Both the position numbers and the translations under genes were made by a program. Shown in pieces: positions 27,040 to 35,758 of a stretch of 64,000 nucleotides of DNA. The stretch is from Planctomycetota bacterium. GTDB lineage: Bacteria; Planctomycetota; Planctomycetia; Pirellulales; Pirellulaceae. Location: contig JACNKX010000102.1 of the NCBI GenBank assembly GCA_014381825.1, positions 1-64,000 on the forward strand, given 5' to 3'. Under the pieces are notes generated by a model. The model was not told the DNA's origin. It saw only the letters and a program-made list of their open reading frames with translations, and did no database searches. Position 1 is the first letter of the stretch. The number at the start of each line of letters is the position of its first letter.

Positions 27040-28476
27040 TTACTCGCCAGGCTGCCACCATTCATCGAGCTGACGTCGCAAACTTGCAACATGCGTATTG
27101 TTCTCAACTCGGTCGATCACGTTATGCGTTTCGCTGGGATCTGCCACGACGTCGAACAGGGAATCCCCAACGAGGTAGTTATTCCACGCCGGTCGCTTCC
27201 CGTGATCGTGCGTGGTGATTAATTTCAGGTCGCCTTGCCTGACCCAGCGGTAGGCGACATCACTAGCGGGCCGTCCGAGTTTCGTTGCGTCGCCTGGATA
27301 GATCTCGCCGAAGATCGTGCGTTCAACATCCAGCTTCCCCGCGCCGCAGGCGCTTGGCATTAGATCGATCCCGGGCAATTCGATATCAGCATCTTCAAGG
27401 CCGCACGCTGAAAGGAGCGTCGGAACGACGTCGATGCTGCTGACCAGTTCCTTATGCGTGGAAGGCTTGGTCTGACCGTCCCAGCGGACGAGAATCGGAG
27501 TTCGAAGACCATAATCGAACGGCGCTCGCTTACTTCGTTTCGTGTGGTCCCACTCGCTGCGGCTCGCCATATACCGACTCGGGTCTGGCTCCCAGCCGTT
27601 ATCGACCACAAACAGGAAGACTGTGTTTCGAGCTAGTCCGCGTTTTTCGAGGCTCTGGACGAGGTGCCCAACGGTGTCGTCAAACTGCGTGATGGCTGCG
27701 TAGTAAGGGATGCGATGTTTGGGAACGCCGGAACTCTCGTACAGGTCGAAGTACTTTTTCGGCGAGTTGTGTGGCGTGTGCGGTAAAAACGGGGCGTACC
27801 ACACCAAAAACGGCGCGGCGCCACAATCGTCTATGAATTCATCGATCGGTTGCATGGTTTCGCGTCCGATCACGAGCCCGTGGTCACCGTTGCCATGGGC
27901 TACAACGTCTCCGTTGGCGAGTCTTTTGTCTCCGTACTTCCCGCCAGACGGTTCGGCGGTTGTCATGCCCTCGGTAAAACCGGCATTGTGCCAGTGACCT
28001 TCCCAGTATTTGCCCGTTTGAAAGCAGCGGTAACCGTTCGATGAAAGCAATCGCGGCAGAGTGGGGACTCGCTTAATTAAGTCCGTTGCTCGCTCGCGAA
28101 GTTTGTCGAACTCTCGCTTCCCAATTTCTGGCGACTTCGTCAACTTCGAGAAGCCGGGCGGCGGATGGTTGAAGTGAACCCCGTGCTGATGCGGGTAGAG
28201 TCCGGTTAGTAGCGTGACCAGAGAAGGGCGGCAGACGCTGCTCGGGACGTAGCCATTCACATACCGAGCCGATTGTGCGGCAAGTTGGTCCAAGTTCGGC
28301 GTTCGGACCTCGGCATTGCCCATGAATCCAAAGTCGGTGTAGGTCTGATCGTCCGAAACGATCAGCACGACGTTGGGACGACGGCTATTCTCCTGCGCGA
28401 GGCAGGAGTTCGGCGGCGAGATCGTCAGGACCAGCGCAACGAGAAGGCCGAGCAAAGTTGTCTCAATAATGCTCAT
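27040..28476 (-). CDS. Exported sulfatase-like hydrolase with non-canonical CRPSL motif
   Basis: A 478-residue sulfatase superfamily protein with a signal peptide (LLGLLVALVLTISPP), metal Asp pair (IVSDDQTYTDFGF), and GLYPHQHG after the active site. The active-site segment is VCRPSLVTLLTGLY (Cys82): the Arg of the usual C-x-P-x-R is Leu. The second metal site is FVVDNGWEPD. The Cys is kept, so formylglycine formation is possible but the recognition motif is altered. The start at 28476 gives the signal peptide, though no strong ribosome site is visible. It is 80 bases downstream of rsgA on the same strand. Confidence 0.88.
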   Translation of the reverse strand: MSIIETTLLGLLVALVLTISPPNSCLAQENSRRPNVVLIVSDDQTYTDFGFMGNAEVRTPNLDQLAAQSARYVNGYVPSSVCRPSLVTLLTGLYPHQHGVHFNHPPPGFSKLTKSPEIGKREFDKLRERATDLIKRVPTLPRLLSSNGYRCFQTGKYWEGHWHNAGFTEGMTTAEPSGGKYGDKRLANGDVVAHGNGDHGLVIGRETMQPIDEFIDDCGAAPFLVWYAPFLPHTPHNSPKKYFDLYESSGVPKHRIPYYAAITQFDDTVGHLVQSLEKRGLARNTVFLFVVDNGWEPDPSRYMASRSEWDHTKRSKRAPFDYGLRTPILVRWDGQTKPSTHKELVSSIDVVPTLLSACGLEDADIELPGIDLMPSACGAGKLDVERTIFGEIYPGDATKLGRPASDVAYRWVRQGDLKLITTHDHGKRPAWNNYLVGDSLFDVVADPSETHNVIDRVENNTHVASLRRQLDEWWQPGE

Positions 28477-28556
28477 AGGAATTGAAGCAACGCTTTTCAG
28501 ATAGGCAACGAGTCCAGATTGTATTGATTGACCACGCGTCACGTCGCCTGCAGCCG

Positions 28557-29696
28557 TCACGCAAGATCGCCGGCCTGAAGATAGCAATAACTTTCGTAAC
28601 GCCTTGTGTCGAGGCGGCCGTCGGCAACAGCGTCCTTGACGGCGCACTCGCTTTCGTGCGTGTGAGTGCAATCTGGGAACCGACATTGACTGACATAAGG
28701 GCGGATGTCGCGGAAGTAGCCGGCGACCTCCTCCGGGATTACGTCCCACAGTTGGAACTGACGAATTCCCGGTGTGTCAACGATGTAGCCACCGTCGCCT
28801 AGCGGTATCAGTTGGGCAGTTGTGGTCGTGTGACGACCCTTCTGGTTTTCTTCGCTGACGGCGTTCACACGTAATGCCAGCCCCGGATCGATCGCGTTTA
28901 ATAGCGACGATTTGCCGACGCCACTCTGTCCGGCGACGACACTTTCCTTCCCGCGTACGAGCCGGCGGACTTGTGAAACGCCTTGGCCCGTTGTTGCTGA
29001 GATCAAGACCACTCGATAACCCATCTGCCCATAAACGCCGGCCAATGGTTGTAGGTCGGCGGCATGAACGAGATCGATCTTGTTGATGCAGATGATCGGG
29101 CGAATCCGTGCCTTCTCGGCCGTGACCAAAAAGCGATCGATCAAGTTGGGCTTCAGTGTGGGCTCGGCGGCACTGGCGATAATCAACAGTTGATCGACAT
29201 TGGCCACGATCACATGCTGGCGCCCTTTGCTGGTGCGGGAGAGGATGCCGTGACGAGGTTCGATTCGCTCGATAAAGCCTTCGCCGCCGCTTTCGGGCCG
29301 GAAGATGATGTGATCGCCCGCAACGACGACATGACGCTGGTCAGTACTGAGCGACTTCAGCAAGCGTCGCGTCGCACAACGATAAACGTCGCCACTTTCT
29401 TCGGCCTGCACGTCGCTCTGAAGACCGTGGACTCGCAGGACGCGTCCGTGGAGGCAGACGGATTCATCGATATCAAGGTGAACGGCCAGACTGGCATCTT
29501 CGTGTTCGATGGCGTCGCCAATGATCGTTCGCTTGCGAGTCAGTTCGCCCTTTCCGCTGACTCGCTCACTTCGAACTGTCTCGTCGTCTTCAAACCCGTG
29601 TTCTTGAAATGCCCGTGTCAGGTCCGTGTTGCGTGTCCGCGACTCGTGCTTCTTGCGGAACTCCGTGCGGATCTTTTTCTTCGGCTTGTCGGCCAT
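28557..29696 (-). CDS. rsgA: Ribosome small-subunit biogenesis GTPase RsgA
   Basis: A 379-residue circularly permuted GTPase (YjeQ family) that checks the 30S decoding centre during late assembly. Order seen: OB-fold part (CLHGRVLRVHG, VAGDHIIF), then G4 NKID (205-208), G5 ISATTGQG, G1 GQSGVGKSS (256-264), G3 DTPGIRQF, and the C-terminal zinc knuckle CRFPDCTHTHESEC. A charged N-terminal extension of about 60 residues precedes the OB fold, longer than in E. coli. It starts 19 bases after ftsH, so they form an operon. Confidence 0.96.
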   Translation of the reverse strand: MADKPKKKIRTEFRKKHESRTRNTDLTRAFQEHGFEDDETVRSERVSGKGELTRKRTIIGDAIEHEDASLAVHLDIDESVCLHGRVLRVHGLQSDVQAEESGDVYRCATRRLLKSLSTDQRHVVVAGDHIIFRPESGGEGFIERIEPRHGILSRTSKGRQHVIVANVDQLLIIASAAEPTLKPNLIDRFLVTAEKARIRPIICINKIDLVHAADLQPLAGVYGQMGYRVVLISATTGQGVSQVRRLVRGKESVVAGQSGVGKSSLLNAIDPGLALRVNAVSEENQKGRHTTTTAQLIPLGDGGYIVDTPGIRQFQLWDVIPEEVAGYFRDIRPYVSQCRFPDCTHTHESECAVKDAVADGRLDTRRYESYCYLQAGDLA

Positions 29697-29715
29697 AACT
29701 GACGGGATACTCTAT

Positions 29716-31716
29716 TCAGTCCGAGTTAGAACTTAAAGTGGATTTGTCGCGCCCGTTGGAATTGGAAGATACATGTACGGACGGTCCGATCAACTTCGCG
29801 ATCGCCTCTTCCCCGAGTTCTTCCTCTTTCAGCAATCCAGCGGTCAGCTTGACGAGGTTCTCCCGCTGAGCAGTGAGCAGTTCGCTGGCTTGTGACGAAG
29901 CGTGGTGGAGGATTTTGGTGACTTCCTGATCAATCAATTCCATGGTGTGCTCGCTGAACTGCCGGTGTTGATGCATCTCGCGACCGAGGAACGGATCTTC
30001 GTCCGAAAGTTTGTAACTAACTGGCCCAAGTCGTTCACTCATCCCCCAACAAGTCACCATCCGTCGGGCCATACTGGTTGCTCGTTCGAGATCGTTCTCG
30101 GCACCGGCGGTAGTCTCGTCGTAAATCAACTTCTCCGCCGCCCGTCCTCCGAGCAAGACAATCAAATGATCTCGAAGTTCGCTTTCCGATGTACTCAACT
30201 TGTCTTCGGATGGCATTGTATGAGTCGCACCCAGCGTGCGGCCTCGCGGAATGATGGTCACTTTATGGACGCGATCAGCACCAGGCAGCAACCACGCCGC
30301 AATTGTATGTCCAGCTTCGTGATAGGCGGTCTTTTCCTTTTCCTCTTCGGTGAGTACTTCTTCGCGCTTAGCTCCCATTAAGATCTTGTCGCGAGCATGT
30401 TCGAAGTCGGACATGTCGACTTTGTTCTTCTCGTTCCGCGCTGCCCAAAGCGCCGATTCGTTGACAATGTTGCGAATGTCCGCGCCGGTCAGCCCGATTG
30501 TTCCGGAAGCCAACACGTTCAGATCGACGTCGTCCGCCAGTGGCACGTCGCGAACGTGAACTTGAAAAATCTCGACGCGTCCCTTCTGTGTGGGGCGACC
30601 AACCGTGACGTGTCGATCAAAACGACCGGGACGAAGTAACGCGGGATCGAGCACGTCCGGACGATTCGTCGCGGCCAGTACGATCACGGAGTCGGTTTGC
30701 GCAAATCCATCCATCTCACTGAGAATCTGATTCAAAGTTTGTTCGCGTTCGTCGTGACCGCCGCCCAAGCCAGCACCTCGTTGTCGGCCCACGGCGTCGA
30801 TTTCGTCGATAAAGATGATGCCCGGCGCGTTGTCCTTCGCGTTGGCGAAGAGATCACGTACGCGGCTCGCTCCGACACCGACGAACATTTGAATAAACTC
30901 AGAACCGTTCACTGAATAAAAAGGAGCACCTGCCTCTCCCGCGACAGCACGCGCGAGCAACGTCTTTCCCGTTCCGGGTGGTCCCATAAGTAGGACGCCT
31001 TTGGGGACCCGGCCACCCAATCGTTGAAACTTCTCTGGCTCGCGCAGATACTCGACAATTTCGAGTAAATCATCTTTCACGCCTTCGAGTCCCGCAACAT
31101 CTTTAAACAAGATGGACTGCTGCGTCGATTCGTATCGCTTCGCTGGGCTCTTACTGAACCCCGACAAGAATCCACCGCCCATCATCTGTTCCCGCGAACG
31201 CCGCATCGACACCCAAAGGAATCCGAACATCACGGCACTTAAGACTAAGGCGACGCCCCAGAAGACGAACATCGCAGTCTCGGTCGAAGGCCGCTTCTGA
31301 ACTGTGTGGACACCTTTCTCTTTTAGAAGTTTATTAAGATCGGTTTGAGCTGCTTCCGTCTGCAGCAGTCGCACGCGGAAATGCTTTTCAAGTTTCTTGC
31401 GATCTTTGATGGGGTCGCCCGAGGCGTCGAACTCCGGCCCATCGGGCGGATCCTTAAATATACCGTAGGCGTCTTCCGACCCGTGAAGTTCGACGCTCTG
31501 CACGTTTCCAACTTCGATCTGGCTCAGAAAGAAGTAGTAGTCTTCGATATTCGACTGCTTGACGCTGCGCTGCGAAAACATCAGCAATCCGATGATCAGA
31601 AGCACTCCGATCAACAGCAGCGCGTTGGGGCCTCCGCGACGCGTTGCCGGTGTCTTGGGCTGAGGATCGGAGCTTGGATCTCGATTGAGCGTTGGATCCT
31701 TATCGAACTTTTCCAT
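29716..31716 (-). CDS. ftsH: ATP-dependent zinc metalloprotease FtsH
   Basis: A 666-residue membrane AAA+ protease that removes misassembled membrane and short-lived cytoplasmic proteins. Two membrane helices (about 32-46 and 148-170) flank a periplasmic domain of about 100 residues. AAA module: Walker A GPPGTGKT (245-252), pore [13 protein letters not shown], Walker [33 protein letters not shown]. Zinc site HEAGH (466-470), third ligand in the [12 protein letters not shown] segment. ATG at 31716 is the start (a TTG lies just before). A Pro/Thr-rich cytoplasmic N-terminus of about 30 residues is common in planctomycetes. Confidence 0.97.
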   Translation of the reverse strand: MEKFDKDPTLNRDPSSDPQPKTPATRRGGPNALLLIGVLLIIGLLMFSQRSVKQSNIEDYYFFLSQIEVGNVQSVELHGSEDAYGIFKDPPDGPEFDASGDPIKDRKKLEKHFRVRLLQTEAAQTDLNKLLKEKGVHTVQKRPSTETAMFVFWGVALVLSAVMFGFLWVSMRRSREQMMGGGFLSGFSKSPAKRYESTQQSILFKDVAGLEGVKDDLLEIVEYLREPEKFQRLGGRVPKGVLLMGPPGTGKTLLARAVAGEAGAPFYSVNGSEFIQMFVGVGASRVRDLFANAKDNAPGIIFIDEIDAVGRQRGAGLGGGHDEREQTLNQILSEMDGFAQTDSVIVLAATNRPDVLDPALLRPGRFDRHVTVGRPTQKGRVEIFQVHVRDVPLADDVDLNVLASGTIGLTGADIRNIVNESALWAARNEKNKVDMSDFEHARDKILMGAKREEVLTEEEKEKTAYHEAGHTIAAWLLPGADRVHKVTIIPRGRTLGATHTMPSEDKLSTSESELRDHLIVLLGGRAAEKLIYDETTAGAENDLERATSMARRMVTCWGMSERLGPVSYKLSDEDPFLGREMHQHRQFSEHTMELIDQEVTKILHHASSQASELLTAQRENLVKLTAGLLKEEELGEEAIAKLIGPSVHVSSNSNGRDKSTLSSNSD

Positions 31717-32012
31717 CAAAAAACCTTATTAGGCGACCGTAACCATCTTATCTTCTGCTGGCCGTGTGGTGAGTTCCCGCGAACAGGAGCAGTCGAACTT
31801 TTCTGCAACCAACAGGCGTGAGTGGACTTCAGGCAGTTCCTTACTTCCCGAGCGTCTGCCATCAGTATTGCCATGATGGCGAGTTAGGCTAGGGCCGACA
31901 TTCTATCGAAGGATTTGTGGAAATGCGATGCGGGAGCGATACATTAGTTTCGTCTTCGGTGCCGTTTGGTCAGGAGGCGTTCGTTCTAAGATCCGGCGTT
32001 CGTCATTTCGCG

Positions 32013-33848
32013 TCACTTGTCCTCGAACATCACTAGACTGGTAGGCGATTTCGGCAGTACCGCCAAATAAAAAGCACCTGAATCGCTCTCGGCGACGAAT
32101 GGATGTGTTACGAATGTTTTTCTCTTGACCGCCGCCCTCGGTTGGACGCGCGCCACTCGTTGCCTACCACCGAAGAAGTCCAGCCAATAGACCGTGACCG
32201 GTTCGTCGAGCTGGTTTTCAAAGACGATCTCGGCGCGAACGCTCGACTTAGTCGAACGAAGTCCAGGGATGATCGGCTGTGGATTCAGCGGAAACTGCTC
32301 GCGTAGCTTCTTGGTAAGACGTTCTACGAGCGCGAACTGAATGGGCTGATCGGCGACACTTTCGCGCTCCCCTGGATCGACTGCGTGATCGTAGAGCTCT
32401 TGTGCATAGATCTCGGCTGTTGCTCGATTGCGCCATTCGACGAAGCGATACTGATCCGTGCGCATCGCGTAACCCATATACTCAACTCCGTTTTCGCGCC
32501 GTCGAAACTGACTGAACGCGGCATCTTTCCAGGGAGCTGCATCGCCTTCGAGTAACGGTACTAGACTGCGCCCCTCGAGGCTGATCCCGACCGCATTTGG
32601 ATTGTGGATCGCGGGTGGAGACGGCAATCCGGCGAGTTCGCACAGTGTCGGATAGATGTCGATTGATTCGACAAGTGCATTACACGTTCGTTCCTCGGCC
32701 ACTGCCAGGGCATCGCGACTTGGGCTCCGAACGATCAGCGGCACGCGTGTATCAATCTCGTAGTTGGTTTGCTTGCACCAGCTATTGTGCTCGCCGAGCT
32801 TCCAGCCATGATCGCCCCATAACACAACGATCGTGTTATCCGCCACATCCAACTCGTCGAGTGTATCCAGCAGCCGTCCGATCTGTGCGTCGACAAAGCT
32901 GATACTGGCATAATACCCATGCTTCAATCGTCGTTGGTCAGCCTCCGGCAGCGAGCCAGAATGCGGAGAAAGTGAATCGGCAAAATCCATGTAGTCACGC
33001 AATTCGTACATGGTATTCATTGCCACTGTCGGAGCTTCATTTGGGGTGTGCGGATCAACGGCCAACGGAATTTCTTCGCGAGAGTAGAGATCCCAATACT
33101 TCTTCGGCGGTGTGAACGGTAGATGGGGACGAATGAAGCCGACGGCTAGAAAAAACGGTTGCTCATCGCCGCTCAATCGCTTGAGCGAAGCAACGGCTTG
33201 ATCGGCAATCTCGCCATCTGGTCGAGCGCTGTCTGGCACGTCTTCGTCGTCGGTCGCCGGCGCACGCATCCGTTTCACGGCGGCTTCCGGCTTTCCTGCG
33301 TCGCGCATTTGTTCGCGATAGGCAGCCAGCCGCTGGCGACTTTCCTTCGACCAGGCCGATGCGTTCTCTGGCCAATGATTAGGCTCGTTCCACGATCTTG
33401 CGTCCGGCAGAGGATTGTGAAAGAGTTTGCCGAAAGCCACGCTGTAGTAGCCGTGGTTCTTAAAATGCTGTGGTAACGTCACGACGTCCGGCACGGTATC
33501 GCGAAAGTGAACTCGCAGATCCCACACCTTCACCGTATCCGGTCGTAATCCGGTCAGCATGCTTGCTCGCGACGGGTTACAGACGGCGACTTGGCAATAA
33601 GCGCGAGTGAAAGTTACGCCGCCGTTCGCCAAACGATCGATGTTCGGACTGACGATCTGTTCATTACCGTAGCATCCCAGCTCCGGACGTAAATCGTCGA
33701 CCGCGATGAACAATACATTGGGGCGAACGATCTCGTCGGCTATCGCGCCGGCAGTGTCCCAGATGGCCAGCAAGATTGCGAGGGAGAGATAGACGCCGAT
33801 GCCACTAGCCAACCGATCGGCGTTCGCCGTGAAAGGAGCATGTGTCAT
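32013..33848 (-). CDS. Iduronate-2-sulfatase-like sulfatase with VHL-beta-like C-terminal domain
   Basis: A 611-residue exported sulfatase: hydrophobic signal anchor (about 13-35), Asp pair in AVDDLRPELGCYG, catalytic CNPSRASMLTG (Cys90) and WGDHGWKLGEHNSWCK, which match the iduronate-2-sulfatase group. The core ends near residue 520. The last about 74 residues form a separate beta-rich segment with VYWLDFFGGRQRVA and TFVTHPFVAES. These resemble the VHL beta domain pattern (V-x-W-x-x-F-x-G ... P-G ... T-x-x-x-H-x-F). That reading is mine and needs a profile search. The start at 33848 leaves a plausible signal; the upstream open frame to 33959 is ignored. Confidence 0.88.
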   Translation of the reverse strand: MTHAPFTANADRLASGIGVYLSLAILLAIWDTAGAIADEIVRPNVLFIAVDDLRPELGCYGNEQIVSPNIDRLANGGVTFTRAYCQVAVCNPSRASMLTGLRPDTVKVWDLRVHFRDTVPDVVTLPQHFKNHGYYSVAFGKLFHNPLPDARSWNEPNHWPENASAWSKESRQRLAAYREQMRDAGKPEAAVKRMRAPATDDEDVPDSARPDGEIADQAVASLKRLSGDEQPFFLAVGFIRPHLPFTPPKKYWDLYSREEIPLAVDPHTPNEAPTVAMNTMYELRDYMDFADSLSPHSGSLPEADQRRLKHGYYASISFVDAQIGRLLDTLDELDVADNTIVVLWGDHGWKLGEHNSWCKQTNYEIDTRVPLIVRSPSRDALAVAEERTCNALVESIDIYPTLCELAGLPSPPAIHNPNAVGISLEGRSLVPLLEGDAAPWKDAAFSQFRRRENGVEYMGYAMRTDQYRFVEWRNRATAEIYAQELYDHAVDPGERESVADQPIQFALVERLTKKLREQFPLNPQPIIPGLRSTKSSVRAEIVFENQLDEPVTVYWLDFFGGRQRVARVQPRAAVKRKTFVTHPFVAESDSGAFYLAVLPKSPTSLVMFEDK

Positions 33849-34103
33849 GTCAGAATAAACTCTTTCAGCGAGCGATATTGAATGTCGATGATGTGAAAGT
33901 GGCCGTGAGGCGAATAGAGTCTCGCATATCGCAGTCGCACTTTCACGACGGACGAACAAAGTGTGGTGTGGGACCGCGACGAAAAGGGACAGACACCCTG
34001 ACCTTATATGTTCAAAAATGTTCTATCCAGCAACCGCACGGAGTCGGTCCCCTTGCTCGCTCCCGCATTGCCACTTCGGGCGTTGATGGGCCCTGCCAGC
34101 GAG

Positions 34104-35552
34104 TCAACCACGTTTGCGGCCACCGACTTGTGTTGCACGAGCGGAATCAAAGTTTGGATTCGGCGTGGGCATCTGCGCATTGACTTGCTTGCGCCACTGG
34201 TGAAGCTTGTCGCGAAGCTGACTTGCTATCTGCGGTACTGCTGCAGAAAGGTCGTGCAACTCGCCGATATCTTTCGCCAGATCGTACAGTTCGACGCGGT
34301 CGTCTTCATGAAACTCGACCAATCGCCAATTGCCCGAACGAACCGCGCTGTACGGGCTGTCGCCACCGGCATGATAATGCGGATAGTGCCAATACAGATC
34401 TCGGCCCAGCGTGGCCGAAGGATCTCGCAGCAATGGCGTGATGCTCCTGCCGTCGAGCGACGCGTTGTGGACTTCGTTGCCTCGGCTCGATGCGATTTCA
34501 AGAAACGTCGGATAGTAGTCGATCGTCATCACAGGCTCGTCGCAGACGCTGCCCGCTTCGGTAACACCGGGCCAACGAACGATCGTCGGGACGCGCACGC
34601 CACCCTCATACGCCGATCCCTTTCCTCGCCGCAGCGGAAGATTCTCCGTAAAGCCATCATGCTTTCCGTAACGCTGTGTCAGGCCACCATTGTCTGATGT
34701 AAAGACGACGAGCGTGTTGTCCGTGAGGCCATGTTGATCGAGACGTTGCAGGACACGCCCGACACTCTGATCCAAACTGGCAACCATCGCAGCGTAGGTG
34801 GGATTCTTATGAATGGCGTCGGGCCGCACCTTGTTCGTGAACGCTGCGACGAAGTCTTCGCGACCTTCAATTGGTGTGTGCGGTACGTGATACGCGAAAT
34901 AGAGGAAGAACGGTTTGTCCTTCGCGCTGTCGATGAACTCGACCGCTTTGTCAGTTAGGTAATCGGTTAAATACTCACTCTTTGATTCGCCTTCTGAAAT
35001 TGAGCCGGCCTTCAGCTGATAGCCCCTCATGCCTTGCGGCTTGCCGATCTCGACATCGAATCCGTGCGCCGACGGGCCGTATTCTGCTGCCCTACGACCG
35101 GCGTGATTCAGATGCCACTTGCCAATCTGCGCCGTCTTGTACCCCGCGTCGCGCAAAGCTTCTGCAATCGTCACGTAAGAGTGGTCGAGCCCTTTCGTCC
35201 AGTCAGGAATTTGCAGCTTCGCGAATGGACGGTGCTGACCTGCAATGAAATCGGTCAAGTGCAACCGCGCCGGATACATCCCGGTCATTACCGAAGCTCG
35301 CGTCGGCGAGCAGACCGTACAGGCAGAGTAGGCGTTCGTGAACTTCATGCCCGATTGAGCAAGGCGATCCAGATTGGGAGTTTCGTAGAAGTCGCTGCCA
35401 AAACAACGCAGCCCGGTCCAGCCGAGATCATCCGCGAACAGGAAGACGATGTTTGGTGGCTTTGGAGTTGAATCCGCGGATCGCGCGACGCAGTTGGAAA
35501 CGACTACGAAAAAGACGAGAGTTAGGGTGACAAGTATTCGTCTGTGTCGCAT
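34104..35552 (-). CDS. Exported arylsulfatase A-like sulfatase (CSPTR)
   Basis: A 482-residue sulfatase with signal peptide (ILVTLTLVFFVVVSNCVA), Asp pair in LFADDLGWTGLRCFG, catalytic CSPTRASVMTGMYP (Cys81) and second metal site FTSDNGGLTQRYG. It resembles planctomycete arylsulfatase A/N-acetylgalactosamine-sulfatase types. The last residues (ARATQVGGRKRG) are a short basic tail. It follows the recQ gene on the same strand, separated by a hairpin repeat at 35680-35740, so it is probably its own unit. A second sulfatase lies 255 bases downstream. Confidence 0.93.
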   Translation of the reverse strand: MRHRRILVTLTLVFFVVVSNCVARSADSTPKPPNIVFLFADDLGWTGLRCFGSDFYETPNLDRLAQSGMKFTNAYSACTVCSPTRASVMTGMYPARLHLTDFIAGQHRPFAKLQIPDWTKGLDHSYVTIAEALRDAGYKTAQIGKWHLNHAGRRAAEYGPSAHGFDVEIGKPQGMRGYQLKAGSISEGESKSEYLTDYLTDKAVEFIDSAKDKPFFLYFAYHVPHTPIEGREDFVAAFTNKVRPDAIHKNPTYAAMVASLDQSVGRVLQRLDQHGLTDNTLVVFTSDNGGLTQRYGKHDGFTENLPLRRGKGSAYEGGVRVPTIVRWPGVTEAGSVCDEPVMTIDYYPTFLEIASSRGNEVHNASLDGRSITPLLRDPSATLGRDLYWHYPHYHAGGDSPYSAVRSGNWRLVEFHEDDRVELYDLAKDIGELHDLSAAVPQIASQLRDKLHQWRKQVNAQMPTPNPNFDSARATQVGGRKRG

Positions 35553-35679
35553 GAACTGACATCCGTTGGAATGTTTGGCTAATTAGCAACTCGAAGTATA
35601 GTCCATACCCAAAATGTTATCGATCAGCTGTCGCGATCAGTTCGTAACGAGAACACATTTCAAACTCGGCATCGGGCAA

Positions 35680-35740
35680 GTGGCTGGGGCATCCTGCCGC
35701 AGCGATCGCGACACCTGCTGCGGCTGGAAGCCCCAGCCAC
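35680..35740. repeat. Nested inverted repeat (REP-like hairpin) between recQ and a sulfatase
   Basis: Perfect 11-bp outer arms (gtggctggggc at 35680-35690, gccccagccac at 35730-35740) enclose 7-bp inner arms (gccgcag and ctgcggc). There is no T-run, so a simple intrinsic terminator is unlikely. It looks like a repetitive extragenic palindrome located just after the recQ stop. Confidence 0.6.
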
Positions 35741-35758
35741 AGGATCTTGAAATGCCTT

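Noticed and set aside
28477..28749. Upstream extension of the sulfatase at 27040
   Set aside because: It overlaps the end of rsgA and has an Arg-rich, non-family sequence; the signal peptide starts at 28476.
33986..33997. gggacagacacc motif between two sulfatase genes
   Set aside because: Similar stretches are common in many environmental genomes, and a single short copy here is not enough to call a repeat.
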